Source: CAZXVW01 sp964644025
GTDB taxonomy: Bacteria; Acidobacteriota; Terriglobia; Bryobacterales; Bryobacteraceae
Direction of reading: 5' to 3'
DNA: 27,966 bases
NCBI GenBank assembly: GCA_964644025.1
Contig: CAZXVW010000033.1
Location: 1 to 27,966 of the forward strand
This document shows positions 1 to 8,425 of this stretch, one piece after another; positions within the stretch are counted from its first letter, which is position 1; each line of letters opens with the position of its first letter. A program made the position numbers and the translations under genes. The notes under the pieces are model-generated. The model was given only the letters and a program-made list of their open reading frames with translations. It made no database searches and was not told the DNA's origin.

Positions 1-1004
1 CGGGCCTGTCTTTCCGACAAGCCGGTGAGACCGATGCCCAGCCCGCAAACCCGGACGATCGAAGTGCCGACCACGCCCGGGAAACGCTCCCGCCGGCCGG
101 CGGCGTTGGCCCCGGCCACGCGGCCCATCTTGTTGGCGGTGGTCCCCAGCGGAATGTAGGCGGCGCGGCCGGTGAGCCGGTGCAACACCTCGGCGCAATC
201 GCCGGCGGCGTAGACGCCGTGGAGATTCGTTTCCATCCGCTCGGTGACGCGGATGGCGCCGGTCCGGCCCAACTCCACCCCCGCGTCTTCAGCCAGTTCG
301 ACGTTGGGACGGAATCCGGTGGCCAGAATCACCAGCTCCGCCGGCGTATCGTTGACGCGCTCCGGGGTGATGGCCCGCAGCGGCTCATTGGGCCGGAAAG
401 CGACGCCAAAGCGCTCCAGGTGCGGCAGCAGCCGTTTGAGCAGCGCCGCGTCGTGCCGCCTCAGAACTGTGCCGGAAGCCTCCAACAGCGTCACAGCCAA
501 GCCGTTGGCGCGCAGAACCTCAACCAGTTCGAGCCCGAGATAGCCGGCGCCCACCACGGCCGCCCGGCGCGGCCGCCGGACCTGCAGGAACTCCCGGATC
601 CGGGTCGCGTCTTCCAGCGTGCGCAGGGTGAATACGTGCTCCAATTCCGCCCCCGGGACAGCAGCCCCGGCCGCCCTGGCCCCGGTGGCAATCACGAGCC
701 GGTCGTAGGCCACGCGCTCGCCGCCGGCCAGCACCACTTGGCGGCGGGCATGGGCGATGGCGCTCACCTCGGCGCCGGTCCGTACGGTGATGTTCCGCTC
801 CCGGCGGAAGTACTCCGGCGTGTAAACGACCAGTTCATCCAGATTCCGAACACGCCCCTCCAGGTAGTAAGGCAGGCCACAAGCGGCATAGGAAATCGTG
901 CCGCCCTTCTCGAAGACAACGATTTCCAGCCGGGGATCTACCCGCCGCGCGCGGGCGGCGGCACTCAAACCGGCCGCCTCCCCGCCGATAATCACCAGCC
1001 GCAT
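1..1004 (-). CDS. CoA-disulfide reductase / NADH oxidase-like flavoprotein (3' end cut by window)
   Basis: Reading the reverse strand from ATG at 1002-1004 gives 334 residues before the window edge. The protein opens with an FAD-binding loop (GGEAAGLSAA, residues 7-16). SYAACGLPYY follows, with Cys42 (codon 879-881) at the position of the single redox-active cysteine of CoA-disulfide reductases and NADH oxidases/peroxidases. A central NAD(P)H-binding motif (VVGAGYLGLE) and a late FAD motif (GVYAAGDCAEV) complete the class III pyridine nucleotide-disulfide oxidoreductase layout. The family reduces CoA disulfide, O2 or peroxide with NAD(P)H in the cytosol. The sequence does not decide which substrate is used. 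The dimerisation domain is mostly outside the window. The start lies 8 nt after the STAS gene stop, so the two are probably cotranscribed. Confidence 0.9.
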   Translation of the reverse strand, partial: MRLVIIGGEAAGLSAAARARRVDPRLEIVVFEKGGTISYAACGLPYYLEGRVRNLDELVVYTPEYFRRERNITVRTGAEVSAIAHARRQVVLAGGERVAYDRLVIATGARAAGAAVPGAELEHVFTLRTLEDATRIREFLQVRRPRRAAVVGAGYLGLELVEVLRANGLAVTLLEASGTVLRRHDAALLKRLLPHLERFGVAFRPNEPLRAITPERVNDTPAELVILATGFRPNVELAEDAGVELGRTGAIRVTERMETNLHGVYAAGDCAEVLHRLTGRAAYIPLGTTANKMGRVAGANAAGRRERFPGVVGTSIVRVCGLGIGLTGLSERQA

Positions 1005-1012
1005 GAGCCTCG

Positions 1013-1417
1013 TCAATCCTCACTCTGGCTCTGGATAAAGCTCAGAATGTCGAATCTCTTGATTTTCCGGTCCGGAAAGAAGCTGTTCACGGCATCCTGT
1101 TCATCGTTGAAGATCTCAAACACCGTGGTCAGCTTGGTCAGCACCAATAGCTCGATGTTCCGCCGGTTGAGGTTGAGAAGTTTGAGGGCCCCGCCGGCTC
1201 TGCGGAGGCGTGTGTAGCAGACTACCAGGGAGCCGAGGCCGGTGCTGTCAATGTAGTCGACCTCGCCGAGGTTAAGAATCACCTGGTTCTGACCGCCCGC
1301 CACCGAGTCGTTGAGTCGCTCGCGGAGACAAGAGACGGCCTCGCCGACCGTCAGCCGACCCGCCAGGTCCAGAATCCGGATCCCTTCCCTGTCCCGCTCT
1401 GCAATGGTCAATGCCAT
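1013..1417 (-). CDS. STAS-domain anti-sigma factor antagonist
   Basis: This 134-residue protein fits the SpoIIAA/RsbV family. Its hallmark is VDYIDSTGLGSLV, with Ser58 at the position phosphorylated by partner anti-sigma kinases. The family controls an anti-sigma factor or a stressosome-like complex by cycling between phosphorylated and unphosphorylated forms. Residues 1-105 form the STAS fold. The last 25 or so residues (FFPDRKIKRFDILSF onward) form a short tail longer than in minimal STAS proteins. No cognate HATPase kinase or PP2C phosphatase is visible in the window, so its partners are unknown. It precedes the flavoenzyme by 8 nt. I see no strong Shine-Dalgarno upstream of the ATG. Confidence 0.88.
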   Translation of the reverse strand: MALTIAERDREGIRILDLAGRLTVGEAVSCLRERLNDSVAGGQNQVILNLGEVDYIDSTGLGSLVVCYTRLRRAGGALKLLNLNRRNIELLVLTKLTTVFEIFNDEQDAVNSFFPDRKIKRFDILSFIQSQSED

Positions 1418-1546
1418 GGCGTGGTTATCTTAATTCTACAGGCTTCGAGAACCGGGAATCCATCCACCACGAAGCGGACTGGGCGCCGGAACCGCCAGCC
1501 CGGTTAAGAATCCCGGCGCCGGGGCCGATATGAAATCTTGGAAACG

Positions 1547-2512
1547 ATGCCTGAAGGCCAACCATCCCCACTCAGTGTCTCCGAACCGACTGTTCCAGGC
1601 GCCGCCGCTGAGCAGCGTGGCAAGCTTCGTGCTGTTCTCGAAGCCCACCGGCTCTGGCTAGAGAATCCCAAACAGGGCCGGCGGGCTGATCTGCACGGGG
1701 TCACGCTGAGCGGAAAAGCGGCGCCGGAATGTAACCTGAGCCGAGCGCGGCTCAGCTACGTAACGTGGCTGGAGGCGGACCTGACGGGCGCGGACCTGAC
1801 CGGCGCGGTCCTGGACACGGTGGACTTCCGGCGGGCAATGCTCGCCGACGCGGTGATGATGGAAGCCCAGTTGGAGTACGTGCAGCTCGACCGGGCCTGG
1901 CTCACACGGCTGAACCTCACCGATTCCCGGGCCGAGAACACATCCTTCAAGCTGGCGCAGATGACCGGCTGCCGGATGATGGGGACCTCACTCACCACGT
2001 GCGATTTGACGCGCGCCATCATGAAGAAGGCCTCGCTGCATCAGGCGAGAATGTTCGATTGCCACCTGGCCGAGGCCGATCTCGAGGACGCTCAGCTCTA
2101 CCACGCGCGGATTGATTTCTCCGAGCTTCCCGGTTTGTCGGCGGTAACGGCGAATTTCACTTCCGCCAAAATCCACGGATCGGATCTGACCCGCGCAGAG
2201 ATGCCCGGGGCACGCTTTTCAAAGGCCGACCTGAGCCGGAGCAATTTCGCCCGGGCGGACCTCCGCGGCTGCGATTTCCGGCACGCGATCCTCTCCGGAA
2301 CGGATTTCTCCAGGGCAGACCTGCGGGAGGCGCGTTTCGGCGACGCCCGCATGATGACGACGGACCTGCGGGGCGCGGATCTGACCGGGGCCCGCGAGCT
2401 GACAGCACAACAACTGATGCGATCCCGCACCGACGAGTCCACGACGCTGCCCAACGGCACCCCGGGACCGTACTTGAAATTCTCGGGGGCGGAGAAGCCG
2501 CGGCGCAAATAG
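1547..2512 (+). CDS. Pentapeptide-repeat protein
   Basis: A 321-residue protein built mostly of A(D/N)LxX pentapeptides, for example EADLTGADLTGAVL around residue 70, ADLSRSNFARADLRGCDF around 228 and TTDLRGADLTGA near 270. The pattern predicts a right-handed quadrilateral beta-helix. Some family members (Qnr, MfpA) mimic DNA and protect gyrase, but most have no known function, and nothing here singles out a role. The N-terminal 45 residues are not repetitive. No signal peptide is visible, so it is probably cytosolic. I chose ATG at 1547, which has GGAA six nt upstream. A TTG at 1538 in the same frame is an alternative. It converges on the LolA-like gene with 53 bp between the stops. Confidence 0.85.
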   Translation: MPEGQPSPLSVSEPTVPGAAAEQRGKLRAVLEAHRLWLENPKQGRRADLHGVTLSGKAAPECNLSRARLSYVTWLEADLTGADLTGAVLDTVDFRRAMLADAVMMEAQLEYVQLDRAWLTRLNLTDSRAENTSFKLAQMTGCRMMGTSLTTCDLTRAIMKKASLHQARMFDCHLAEADLEDAQLYHARIDFSELPGLSAVTANFTSAKIHGSDLTRAEMPGARFSKADLSRSNFARADLRGCDFRHAILSGTDFSRADLREARFGDARMMTTDLRGADLTGARELTAQQLMRSRTDESTTLPNGTPGPYLKFSGAEKPRRK

Positions 2513-2565
2513 CGGAACACTGGCAAGCGCGGTCCCGTCACAGAAAACGCCGCCGGCGCCCGGCT

Positions 2566-3252
2566 TTACCTCTGCGGGTACTCGCGCTTGACGTCCGGCG
2601 GCAGCTCCAGCGCCAGATCCCGGTCTGACAGCTCCGGGTTCAGCTCGATCGCGGAGTAGGTGATCGTGGTGGTGTCGTTGCTCGGCCAGAAGAATTTCTG
2701 CCGCACCGGATAGCCGCCCGGATCGGCGATCCAAAGATCCACTTTCACCAGCCGCTCGCGGGCCTTCTTCGATTTCGGCGTGAGTTCGAGATGGCTGGCC
2801 CTGACTCCGGCTACTTCTTCCTGGCCTGCCAGCCGGATGTGGTAATCCCTGGCGAGCTGCTTGCTGGCCGTGCCGAAACCCAGCACCAGAAACTGGTCGA
2901 CCAGAGCGCGCTGGCGGCCGAGATCGTATTCTTGCACGGTCTTGATCTTCGGGTAATAGATCTCAGCCTTCTGCCCGTGAAACGCCACCGAACGTTCATC
3001 GGGGGGCTCGAAATCCACCCGCATGCGGATGGCGTCGGCTTTCGAGCGGCGGCGGGACATGCACATGGTGCCCCGCTCAATGGTATTGTCGTTGATCACC
3101 GCCGTGAAGCTGACCTTCTCGATTCGCGCCTTGACGGCATGGAAGGAGGCCGCAGCGGCATCCATCCGGGCCAGCACATCCCGTAGGGCTTCCCCGTTCA
3201 GCCATACAGGCAACAGCATCAACAGAAAAATGCGTGTCATTCTCAGCCGCAT
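2566..3252 (-). CDS. LolA-like outer-membrane lipoprotein-sorting protein
   Basis: This 228-residue protein has an N-terminal signal peptide (TRIFLLMLLPVWLNGEA). The rest resembles the LolA/LolB-type beta-sheet fold that binds lipid or lipoprotein acyl chains in the periplasm: an early helix (LRDVLARMDAAAASFHAV), an all-beta core, the segment KAEIYYPKIKTVQEYDL, and late strands with LWIADPGGYPVRQKFFW. The last of these is typical of the acidobacterial 'outer membrane lipoprotein carrier' group. ATG at 3252 has GGAGG seven nt upstream. It is the last gene of a probable minus-strand operon, 22 nt after a small membrane protein. Its cargo cannot be told from sequence. Confidence 0.75.
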   Translation of the reverse strand: MRLRMTRIFLLMLLPVWLNGEALRDVLARMDAAAASFHAVKARIEKVSFTAVINDNTIERGTMCMSRRRSKADAIRMRVDFEPPDERSVAFHGQKAEIYYPKIKTVQEYDLGRQRALVDQFLVLGFGTASKQLARDYHIRLAGQEEVAGVRASHLELTPKSKKARERLVKVDLWIADPGGYPVRQKFFWPSNDTTTITYSAIELNPELSDRDLALELPPDVKREYPQR

Positions 3253-3274
3253 GGAAACCCTCCGGCGGCGGTGT

Positions 3275-3643
3275 TCATTTGACCGGCCGCGCCAGCGCCA
3301 TGTATCCCTTGAGTTCCTGCTCGGAATCGAAGATCGGCTCTACCCGCGTCAGCCGGAAGCGTTTCCCTTCGGCTTTGGAGCGGATCAATGATTGGACTCT
3401 GGCGGGCCGGTCGGCCTGGGTGTAACCTTCCAGCAGTTCCGGGTCGATCCAGAACACCGTGGTGGCGCTCCCACCGGGCAGCATGACGACGTTTTTCGCC
3501 TTCGGCTGATCGCGGAAAATGTGACGAGGCGTCAGGAAAATGAAGGCGAGGATGAGCGCGACCATCACGTCGTAGTGGAGGCTGCCGCGCGGATAGTCCC
3601 AAAGGATGAATCGTTTCAACGTGGTGAGCCAACCCTCGCGCAT
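3275..3643 (-). CDS. Small membrane-anchored hypothetical protein
   Basis: I do not recognise the family. From ATG at 3643 the product is 122 residues. It has a short basic/aromatic N-terminus (MREGWLTTLKRFILWDYP), one hydrophobic stretch (VMVALILAFIFL, about residues 26-37) and a soluble tail rich in charged residues. The tail ends with a stretch that may be a small alpha/beta domain (RFRLTRVEPIFDSEQELKGY). The ATG has GGGAAGA about five nt upstream, a better site than the upstream TTG at 3703, which would overlap the DUF4139 stop. It sits between the DUF4139 gene and the LolA-like gene in the same orientation. An envelope-linked role is therefore plausible, but that is inference from position only. 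Confidence 0.7.
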   Translation of the reverse strand: MREGWLTTLKRFILWDYPRGSLHYDVMVALILAFIFLTPRHIFRDQPKAKNVVMLPGGSATTVFWIDPELLEGYTQADRPARVQSLIRSKAEGKRFRLTRVEPIFDSEQELKGYMALARPVK

Positions 3644-3699
3644 CTTTATCTTCCCGTAGTGTAACACGGCGCCCTTTTCGCGCCGGCGCCGCGCCACTG

Positions 3700-5700
3700 T
3701 CAAAACTCCATGTTCTCAATCAGCCGGTTGAGCGCGTCTTCCAGCGCCGCCTTCTTTTTCCGCAGAGCCCGGAGGCTGTCGCGGAGTTCGGCCAGCCTCG
3801 CCTCCTGCCGGGCTAGTTGAGCGGCGTAGCTGCGAACCTGCTCCTGCTGCCCGCTCACGCGGTTCAGGCTCGAAATGTTCTGCCGGATCCGGTTCTGGTC
3901 GGCGGTCAGCTCCTGGATATCCTTCTCGATGCGGCGGATGTCGGATTCGGCGGCGGCGATTTCGCGCTTGCGGGAAACAATTTGCTCAAGCTGCTGCCGG
4001 GCCGTCTCGCTAAGCTGCTTGTTTTCCACGAACGAGGCCAGCAGATCCGGCGTCTGGTTGGCCACCGAGTAAGTGTTCGTCAAAGTCCGCTCCTCGGTAA
4101 CGGCAAACTTTTGGGTGCCGCCGGCGGCAAGCTTGACCTCAAAACGATATGCGCTGGAAGTTTTCTCAGCCGGAGTCTGGTCCAAGAGTTTATATCCCCG
4201 CCGGACTGGATGCTCGATGATCAGCGTTTTCGGCTTTGAATCCACGTTGCGAATCGTATACGTGGTGGTTTCGCGGATCGCCGAGCGCGCCGTGAGCACG
4301 CCGCGCCGCAAGTGAACCTCCCGGACGCGCGCCCGCTCGGAGTTCAAAGCAGTGGTAACCCGAGTGCCGAGGTCCACCCCGTAGCTGATGAGCCTCTTGT
4401 CGCCTGCCTTGAGCGTTTCCATGAGCGCCTCGCCGGCGTAGGCGCCCGCATCGAACACGGTGACCGGCCCGCCGTCCAGCGTTTTGCCGGTGGAATTGGT
4501 CAACTCGGCCGCCTGGAGCGGGTGCCGCGTGGTGCGGTCGGCGTAGATAAGCAGCTTCCGTGCCGTCACCTTCTGCTGAAGGAACGGCAGCATGGCGGAT
4601 TCGTTCTTGCGCACCGTGACCGGGGTCTCGAAGCGGTACTCGAACAATTCGCCAAGCTCACGGCCCCGGGCGGTGGCGGCGACCGAACTCGGCGCGGTGA
4701 CGCCGGCGGCCGCAGCCGCCTTGGGCCCGAACGGTAAAGCTTGCCGTTCCTCGGCCAGTGCCATGGTTTTCCGGCGAAGACCGCCCGCGAGATCCGAGCG
4801 GGAAGCGGCGCCGGGCTTGCCGCCGACAATCGCACCTTCATGGACCACTGGCGCCGGTGAGGTCTCCTCCGGCAGGCGGGCTTCCGGGCGGGTGACGTAG
4901 CGGGGTTCGTAGAGCTTGCTGATGAACGAGATCGGACGGCCGGAAACCAGCGCCAGCCGAACGCCGCTCCAGTCGTCGCCGGTGGTGTTGTCGACAATGG
5001 CCCAGCCCTCCAGCACCGGTTCCGCCGAGCCGGTAATAATCAGCCGGTAGCTGGACTTCCACACCGGCGCCGGGATCATGTAGCTGACGCGAAGCCGCCG
5101 CCGGGCCGTATCCACCGAGTCGAGGTAAACGCTGCGGCGCTCCTGCGAGCGGGCGCCGGCCAGCACCGACAGGTAATCCTTCAGCAGCGCCTCGAGCTTC
5201 GGGTCCGGAAAACGAACCGCGGAGGCCGCCGAAAGCTCGCGCGTGACAATCTCTCCGGTGGCCAGGAGCAGCGTCACCTGCTCCCGTTCCGGGCTTTCCC
5301 GCGTGGCGGGCTGAAGACGGGCGCCGATAATCTCACCGCGGACGGTGTCAGCGCCGAAGCGGAGCTCGACCTGTTCGCCTTTCAATTGGTCGAGCAGGGC
5401 GCTCAGCGGCTGCCCGTGGTCCAGTTGCACCGGGAACCGCGAGAGCTTTTTGGTGACCGGCTCACTGGCGTCGTACCGCAAAGCCGTCACTTTTCCCCCG
5501 GTGGAAGCCACGGTCAGCGACTTGAGGACGTCGTCCATCTCTGAGGCCTTGAAGTCGAGGCGGGCGGATTCACCGGGTCCGAGTTCGCCGGAGCGCTCGA
5601 AGTAGCCCACGCCGTGCTTGTAGAGCACCACTTTCGTTACCGGCAACTCCGCCGCAGAGACCGCGACGGAAACGCAACAGAGCAACAGCGCTCGTTTCAT
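3700..5700 (-). CDS. DUF4139 domain-containing secreted protein
   Basis: A 666-residue protein with a signal peptide (MKRALLLCCVSVAVSAAEL). The N-terminal segment VTKVVLYKHGVGYFER is typical of DUF4139 / mucoidy-inhibitor A-like proteins, here starting with the strand before the first beta-domain. Residues about 200-550 hold the main beta-rich DUF4139 region (SYMIPAPVWKSSYRLI, then WAIVDNTTGDDWSGVRLALVSG). The last 90 residues are strongly heptad-like (SRKREIAAAESDIRRIEK and the 70 residues that follow), predicting a coiled coil. In many homologues the coiled coil lies near the N-terminus instead. The biochemical function of the family is not established. The gene follows yjbQ by 43 nt and precedes the small membrane protein. 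Confidence 0.85.
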   Translation of the reverse strand: MKRALLLCCVSVAVSAAELPVTKVVLYKHGVGYFERSGELGPGESARLDFKASEMDDVLKSLTVASTGGKVTALRYDASEPVTKKLSRFPVQLDHGQPLSALLDQLKGEQVELRFGADTVRGEIIGARLQPATRESPEREQVTLLLATGEIVTRELSAASAVRFPDPKLEALLKDYLSVLAGARSQERRSVYLDSVDTARRRLRVSYMIPAPVWKSSYRLIITGSAEPVLEGWAIVDNTTGDDWSGVRLALVSGRPISFISKLYEPRYVTRPEARLPEETSPAPVVHEGAIVGGKPGAASRSDLAGGLRRKTMALAEERQALPFGPKAAAAAGVTAPSSVAATARGRELGELFEYRFETPVTVRKNESAMLPFLQQKVTARKLLIYADRTTRHPLQAAELTNSTGKTLDGGPVTVFDAGAYAGEALMETLKAGDKRLISYGVDLGTRVTTALNSERARVREVHLRRGVLTARSAIRETTTYTIRNVDSKPKTLIIEHPVRRGYKLLDQTPAEKTSSAYRFEVKLAAGGTQKFAVTEERTLTNTYSVANQTPDLLASFVENKQLSETARQQLEQIVSRKREIAAAESDIRRIEKDIQELTADQNRIRQNISSLNRVSGQQEQVRSYAAQLARQEARLAELRDSLRALRKKKAALEDALNRLIENMEF

Positions 5701-5743
5701 GTCAGCTTAGACGCCCGGGGGGCGGCATCCGTTCCGCGCCGCT

Positions 5744-6157
5744 TCATTCCCCCATCACCTTGATGATGACCCGCTTGCGGCGCTGGCCGTCGAATTCGGC
5801 GTAGTAGACCTGCTGCCACGGGCCCAGGTCGAGCGCGCCGCCGGTAATCGGCAAGATCACCTGGTGGTGAACCAGGAGATTCTTCAGGTGAGAATCCCCA
5901 TTCGTTTCGCCGGTGCGGTGGTGGCGGTAATCGGCCCGGAACGGGGCCAGCTTCTCCAGCCACTCGTCGATGTCGGCGAGCAGGCCGTCCTCGGCGTCGT
6001 TGACCCAGACGCCGGCGGTAATGTGCATTGCCGAGACCAGCGCCATGCCCTCCCGCACCCCGCTGGCCCGCACCGCGGCTTCCACCTTCGGAGTAATGTT
6101 GATATACTCACGATGCTTCTTTGTGTTGAACCAGAGATAGTCGGTATGAAACTTCAT
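5744..6157 (-). CDS. yjbQ: YjbQ family (UPF0047) protein
   Basis: From ATG at 6155-6157 the protein is 137 residues, close to the usual YjbQ length of about 138. Conserved features are SAMHITAGVWVND (family H-x-T-A-G-type motif), HRTGETNGDSHLKNLL (equivalent of GNGDAHLK), and the ending GPWQQVYYAEFDGQRRKRV. Family members are small metal-binding trimeric proteins. The E. coli member has weak thiamine-phosphate synthase activity, which gave the name, but the physiological role is unsettled. The open frame extends 19 codons further upstream, but those residues (MMLPPRGDIAV...) do not fit the family. It is the first gene of the minus-strand cluster and is divergent from the sulfatase-fold gene. 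Confidence 0.88.
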   Translation of the reverse strand: MKFHTDYLWFNTKKHREYINITPKVEAAVRASGVREGMALVSAMHITAGVWVNDAEDGLLADIDEWLEKLAPFRADYRHHRTGETNGDSHLKNLLVHHQVILPITGGALDLGPWQQVYYAEFDGQRRKRVIIKVMGE

Positions 6158-6237
6158 ACCTTGCGATGATAGCCGAACGCGGACGGCGATGTCTCCACGC
6201 GGCGGCAGCATCATAAAGAACTTCCGGAGGTAATTGA

Positions 6238-7806
6238 ATGCCCAAGAAATCGTCTTCCCGACGAACTTTTCTGAAATCGGCCCCGACGCTGGCAGCGGCC
6301 GGACTGGCCGGCTGCTCGGGAAAACCCGAGGCCGAAACAGCCGATCTGGACCCGTGCGGCTCCGTGTGGGAGCGGCCGCCCAAGCAGAAGGGGAACAACC
6401 TCAACGTGATTTTGCTGGTATCGGACACCTTCCGGGCCGACAACCTGGAATGTTACGGCAGCAAGTGGATCGAATGCCCGTACCTGAACGCCTTCGCCAA
6501 CGACTCGGTCATCTTCGAGGATGCTTACGCGGAGGGCCTGCCGACGCTGCCGGTCCGCAGGGAACTGATGACGGGCCGGCGCGTCCTGCCCTTCTACCAC
6601 TTCCAGCAGCACGAACCCGTGCAACTGGCCGGCTGGCACCCGCTCTACAACGAGGATGTCACGCTAAGCGAGACGCTGCAGGAAGCCGGCTACATCACCG
6701 CGCTGGTGGCCGACCTGCCGCACATGCAGCGGCCGGGAAAGAACTTTCACCGCGGCTATAGTTACTACGAGTGGATTCGCGGCCAGGAAGTGGACTACTA
6801 CGCCACGCCACCGCGCAACCCGCCGGACTTCACCGACCTGTTCCCCGCCTCCTACCTCAAACAACCGGAACTCGGCCCGCGTTTCCTCTGGTTCCTGAAC
6901 CAGTACACGGCCAACCGGCGGCGGTGGCTCAAGGATGGCGAGGCGCTGGCCGAACAGGTAAGCCGGGCCGTCATCCGGTGGTTGAAGGACCACCACCAGG
7001 AAGGGCCGTTCTTCCTTCACCTGGAAGGCTTTGACTCCCATGAGCCCTGGGACCCGCCCAAGCGGTTCCTGGATAAGTACATGCCGAACGCCGGTAAGCC
7101 AAGCTGGCCGGAACCTCCCTACGCCGATATCAAGGTTCCCGAGGAGGGGGTCAAGCGCCTGCGGGCCAACTACGCCGGCGAAGCCAGTTGTGTTGATTAC
7201 TGGTACGGCCAGATCCTCAAGACGATTGAAGAGCTGGGGCTGTTTGACAACTCGGTGGTGATCTTCACCTCGGATCACGGCGCATTGCTGGGTGAACAGG
7301 GACAGTTTGTGAAGGGACCGACACGGCTGCGCGGCCAGGTGACCCACGTGCCCCTTCTGATGCGCCTGCCCAAAAAGCAATTCGCCGGCAAGCGCGTCAA
7401 GGGCTACGCGCAGCACCCCGATATCATGCCCACGATTCTCGGCCGGCTTAACCTCAAGCCGCCTTCCCGCGTTACCGGAACGGACCTTTGGCCGCTGGTC
7501 ACCGGGGAGACCCGAAGCACGCGCGGCTACGTGGTGCAAGCTTACGGCTGGATCGCCGCCGTGCGCACGCCGGAGTGGAACTACAGCCGGGCGTGGCGGC
7601 CGGAAATGCTCGGCTCACCTTACGCGCCGCAGCTTTACGACCTCACCAAGGACCCGGAAGAGCTGACCAACGTGGCCGCCAAGCACCCGGACGTCACGGC
7701 CAAGCTGGACCGGCTCATCGATGACTACATGGCCTCCGGGGAAGGACTGACCCGCGGCAGCTTCCACGAGAAGATGGACATCGCCAAGCGCCAGGCCAAG
7801 AGCTGA
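6238..7806 (+). CDS. Tat-exported sulfatase-fold lipoprotein with Thr at the nucleophile position
   Basis: A 522-residue protein of the sulfatase/alkaline phosphatase superfamily. Residues 7-14 (SRRTFLKS) form a Tat motif, and AAAGLAGC26 is a lipobox, so it is probably an exported lipoprotein. Metal-site motifs are VSDTFRADNLECYG (Asp63) and FTSDHGALLGEQG near residue 345. At the sulfatase C/S-x-P-S-R signature the sequence reads PTLPVRRELMTG, putting Thr103 (codon 6544-6546) where Cys or Ser becomes formylglycine. It may therefore be a phosphodiesterase or phosphatase using Thr directly, as nucleotide pyrophosphatases do, or an inactive relative. GGAGG lies about eight nt before the ATG. A strong terminator follows at 7834. 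Confidence 0.88.
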   Translation: MPKKSSSRRTFLKSAPTLAAAGLAGCSGKPEAETADLDPCGSVWERPPKQKGNNLNVILLVSDTFRADNLECYGSKWIECPYLNAFANDSVIFEDAYAEGLPTLPVRRELMTGRRVLPFYHFQQHEPVQLAGWHPLYNEDVTLSETLQEAGYITALVADLPHMQRPGKNFHRGYSYYEWIRGQEVDYYATPPRNPPDFTDLFPASYLKQPELGPRFLWFLNQYTANRRRWLKDGEALAEQVSRAVIRWLKDHHQEGPFFLHLEGFDSHEPWDPPKRFLDKYMPNAGKPSWPEPPYADIKVPEEGVKRLRANYAGEASCVDYWYGQILKTIEELGLFDNSVVIFTSDHGALLGEQGQFVKGPTRLRGQVTHVPLLMRLPKKQFAGKRVKGYAQHPDIMPTILGRLNLKPPSRVTGTDLWPLVTGETRSTRGYVVQAYGWIAAVRTPEWNYSRAWRPEMLGSPYAPQLYDLTKDPEELTNVAAKHPDVTAKLDRLIDDYMASGEGLTRGSFHEKMDIAKRQAKS

Positions 7807-7833
7807 GCTGCCCCGCGGCGGGAACGTGCGATG

Positions 7834-7861
7834 GCCGGCGCCCGGACCGGCGCCGGCTTTT
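7834..7861 (+). terminator. Rho-independent terminator after the sulfatase-fold gene
   Basis: A perfect 9-bp stem (GCCGGCGCC at 7834-7842 with GGCGCCGGC at 7849-7857) encloses a 6-nt loop and is followed directly by TTTT at 7858-7861. It lies 28 nt past the sulfatase stop and ahead of the FKBP gene, so it likely separates the two transcription units. Confidence 0.8.
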
Positions 7862-7919
7862 GACTTCCGGAGTCCAGGCTGGCAAGATGAGGGAATGCCG
7901 GCGGGGCCGGGAGATTCAA

Positions 7920-8381
7920 ATGACATCTAACCTTAACGACGATTCAACCCCGAAAGCCAAGGCGGGTGACACGGTGAGCCTTCACTTCACCTGCCGGCTC
8001 GACGATGGGTCCCTGTTCGCCACCTCGCAGGGCAGGGAGCCGCTCAATTTCGTCATCGGAAATACGACCATCATCCCCGGGCTGCAAGAGGCCGTGATCG
8101 GCATGCAGCTCGGGGAGACGAAGAAGGTGATTATTCCACCGGAAAAGGCCTACGGGCCATACCACGAGGAGATGACCGCGCAACTGGACCGGAAGATGGT
8201 ACCCGCGGACCTGGAACTCGAGGTAGGCATCGTGATCCGCATCAAGCACGGTGACGGGCATGAGTCGGACGCCTTCGTCACCGAGATCACCGACGAGACG
8301 ATCACCGTGGACGGTAATCACCCGCTGGCGGGCAAGAATCTGAACATGGAGCTTGAACTCGTTGAGCTGGTGGCCGCCTGA
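7920..8381 (+). CDS. FKBP-type peptidyl-prolyl isomerase (SlyD-like)
   Basis: From ATG at 7920 (GGGAG six nt upstream) this is a 153-residue SlyD-type FKBP. The FKBP half supplies KAGDTVSLHFTCRLDDGSLF, FVIGNTTIIPGLQEAVIGM and IPPEKAYGPY. An inserted chaperone flap follows (about residues 75-130), and then the family signature VDGNHPLAGKNLNMEL near the C-terminus. These enzymes catalyse cis-trans isomerisation of peptidyl-proline bonds and bind unfolded chains. The His-rich metal-binding tail of E. coli SlyD is absent. No signal peptide is seen, so it is cytosolic. The Hsp70-like gene follows after 44 nt, suggesting a small protein-folding operon. Confidence 0.92.
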   Translation: MTSNLNDDSTPKAKAGDTVSLHFTCRLDDGSLFATSQGREPLNFVIGNTTIIPGLQEAVIGMQLGETKKVIIPPEKAYGPYHEEMTAQLDRKMVPADLELEVGIVIRIKHGDGHESDAFVTEITDETITVDGNHPLAGKNLNMELELVELVAA

Positions 8382-8425
8382 GCGGTTCGACGGTGCCGCC
8401 CCGACCGCGTTATCCTGAGCGTTGA

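Noticed and set aside
2513..2565. Bidirectional terminator between the pentapeptide and LolA-like genes
   Set aside because: Only a 5-bp GC stem with a 3-nt loop is possible, and the T run is separated from it by GGCG. Too weak to call.
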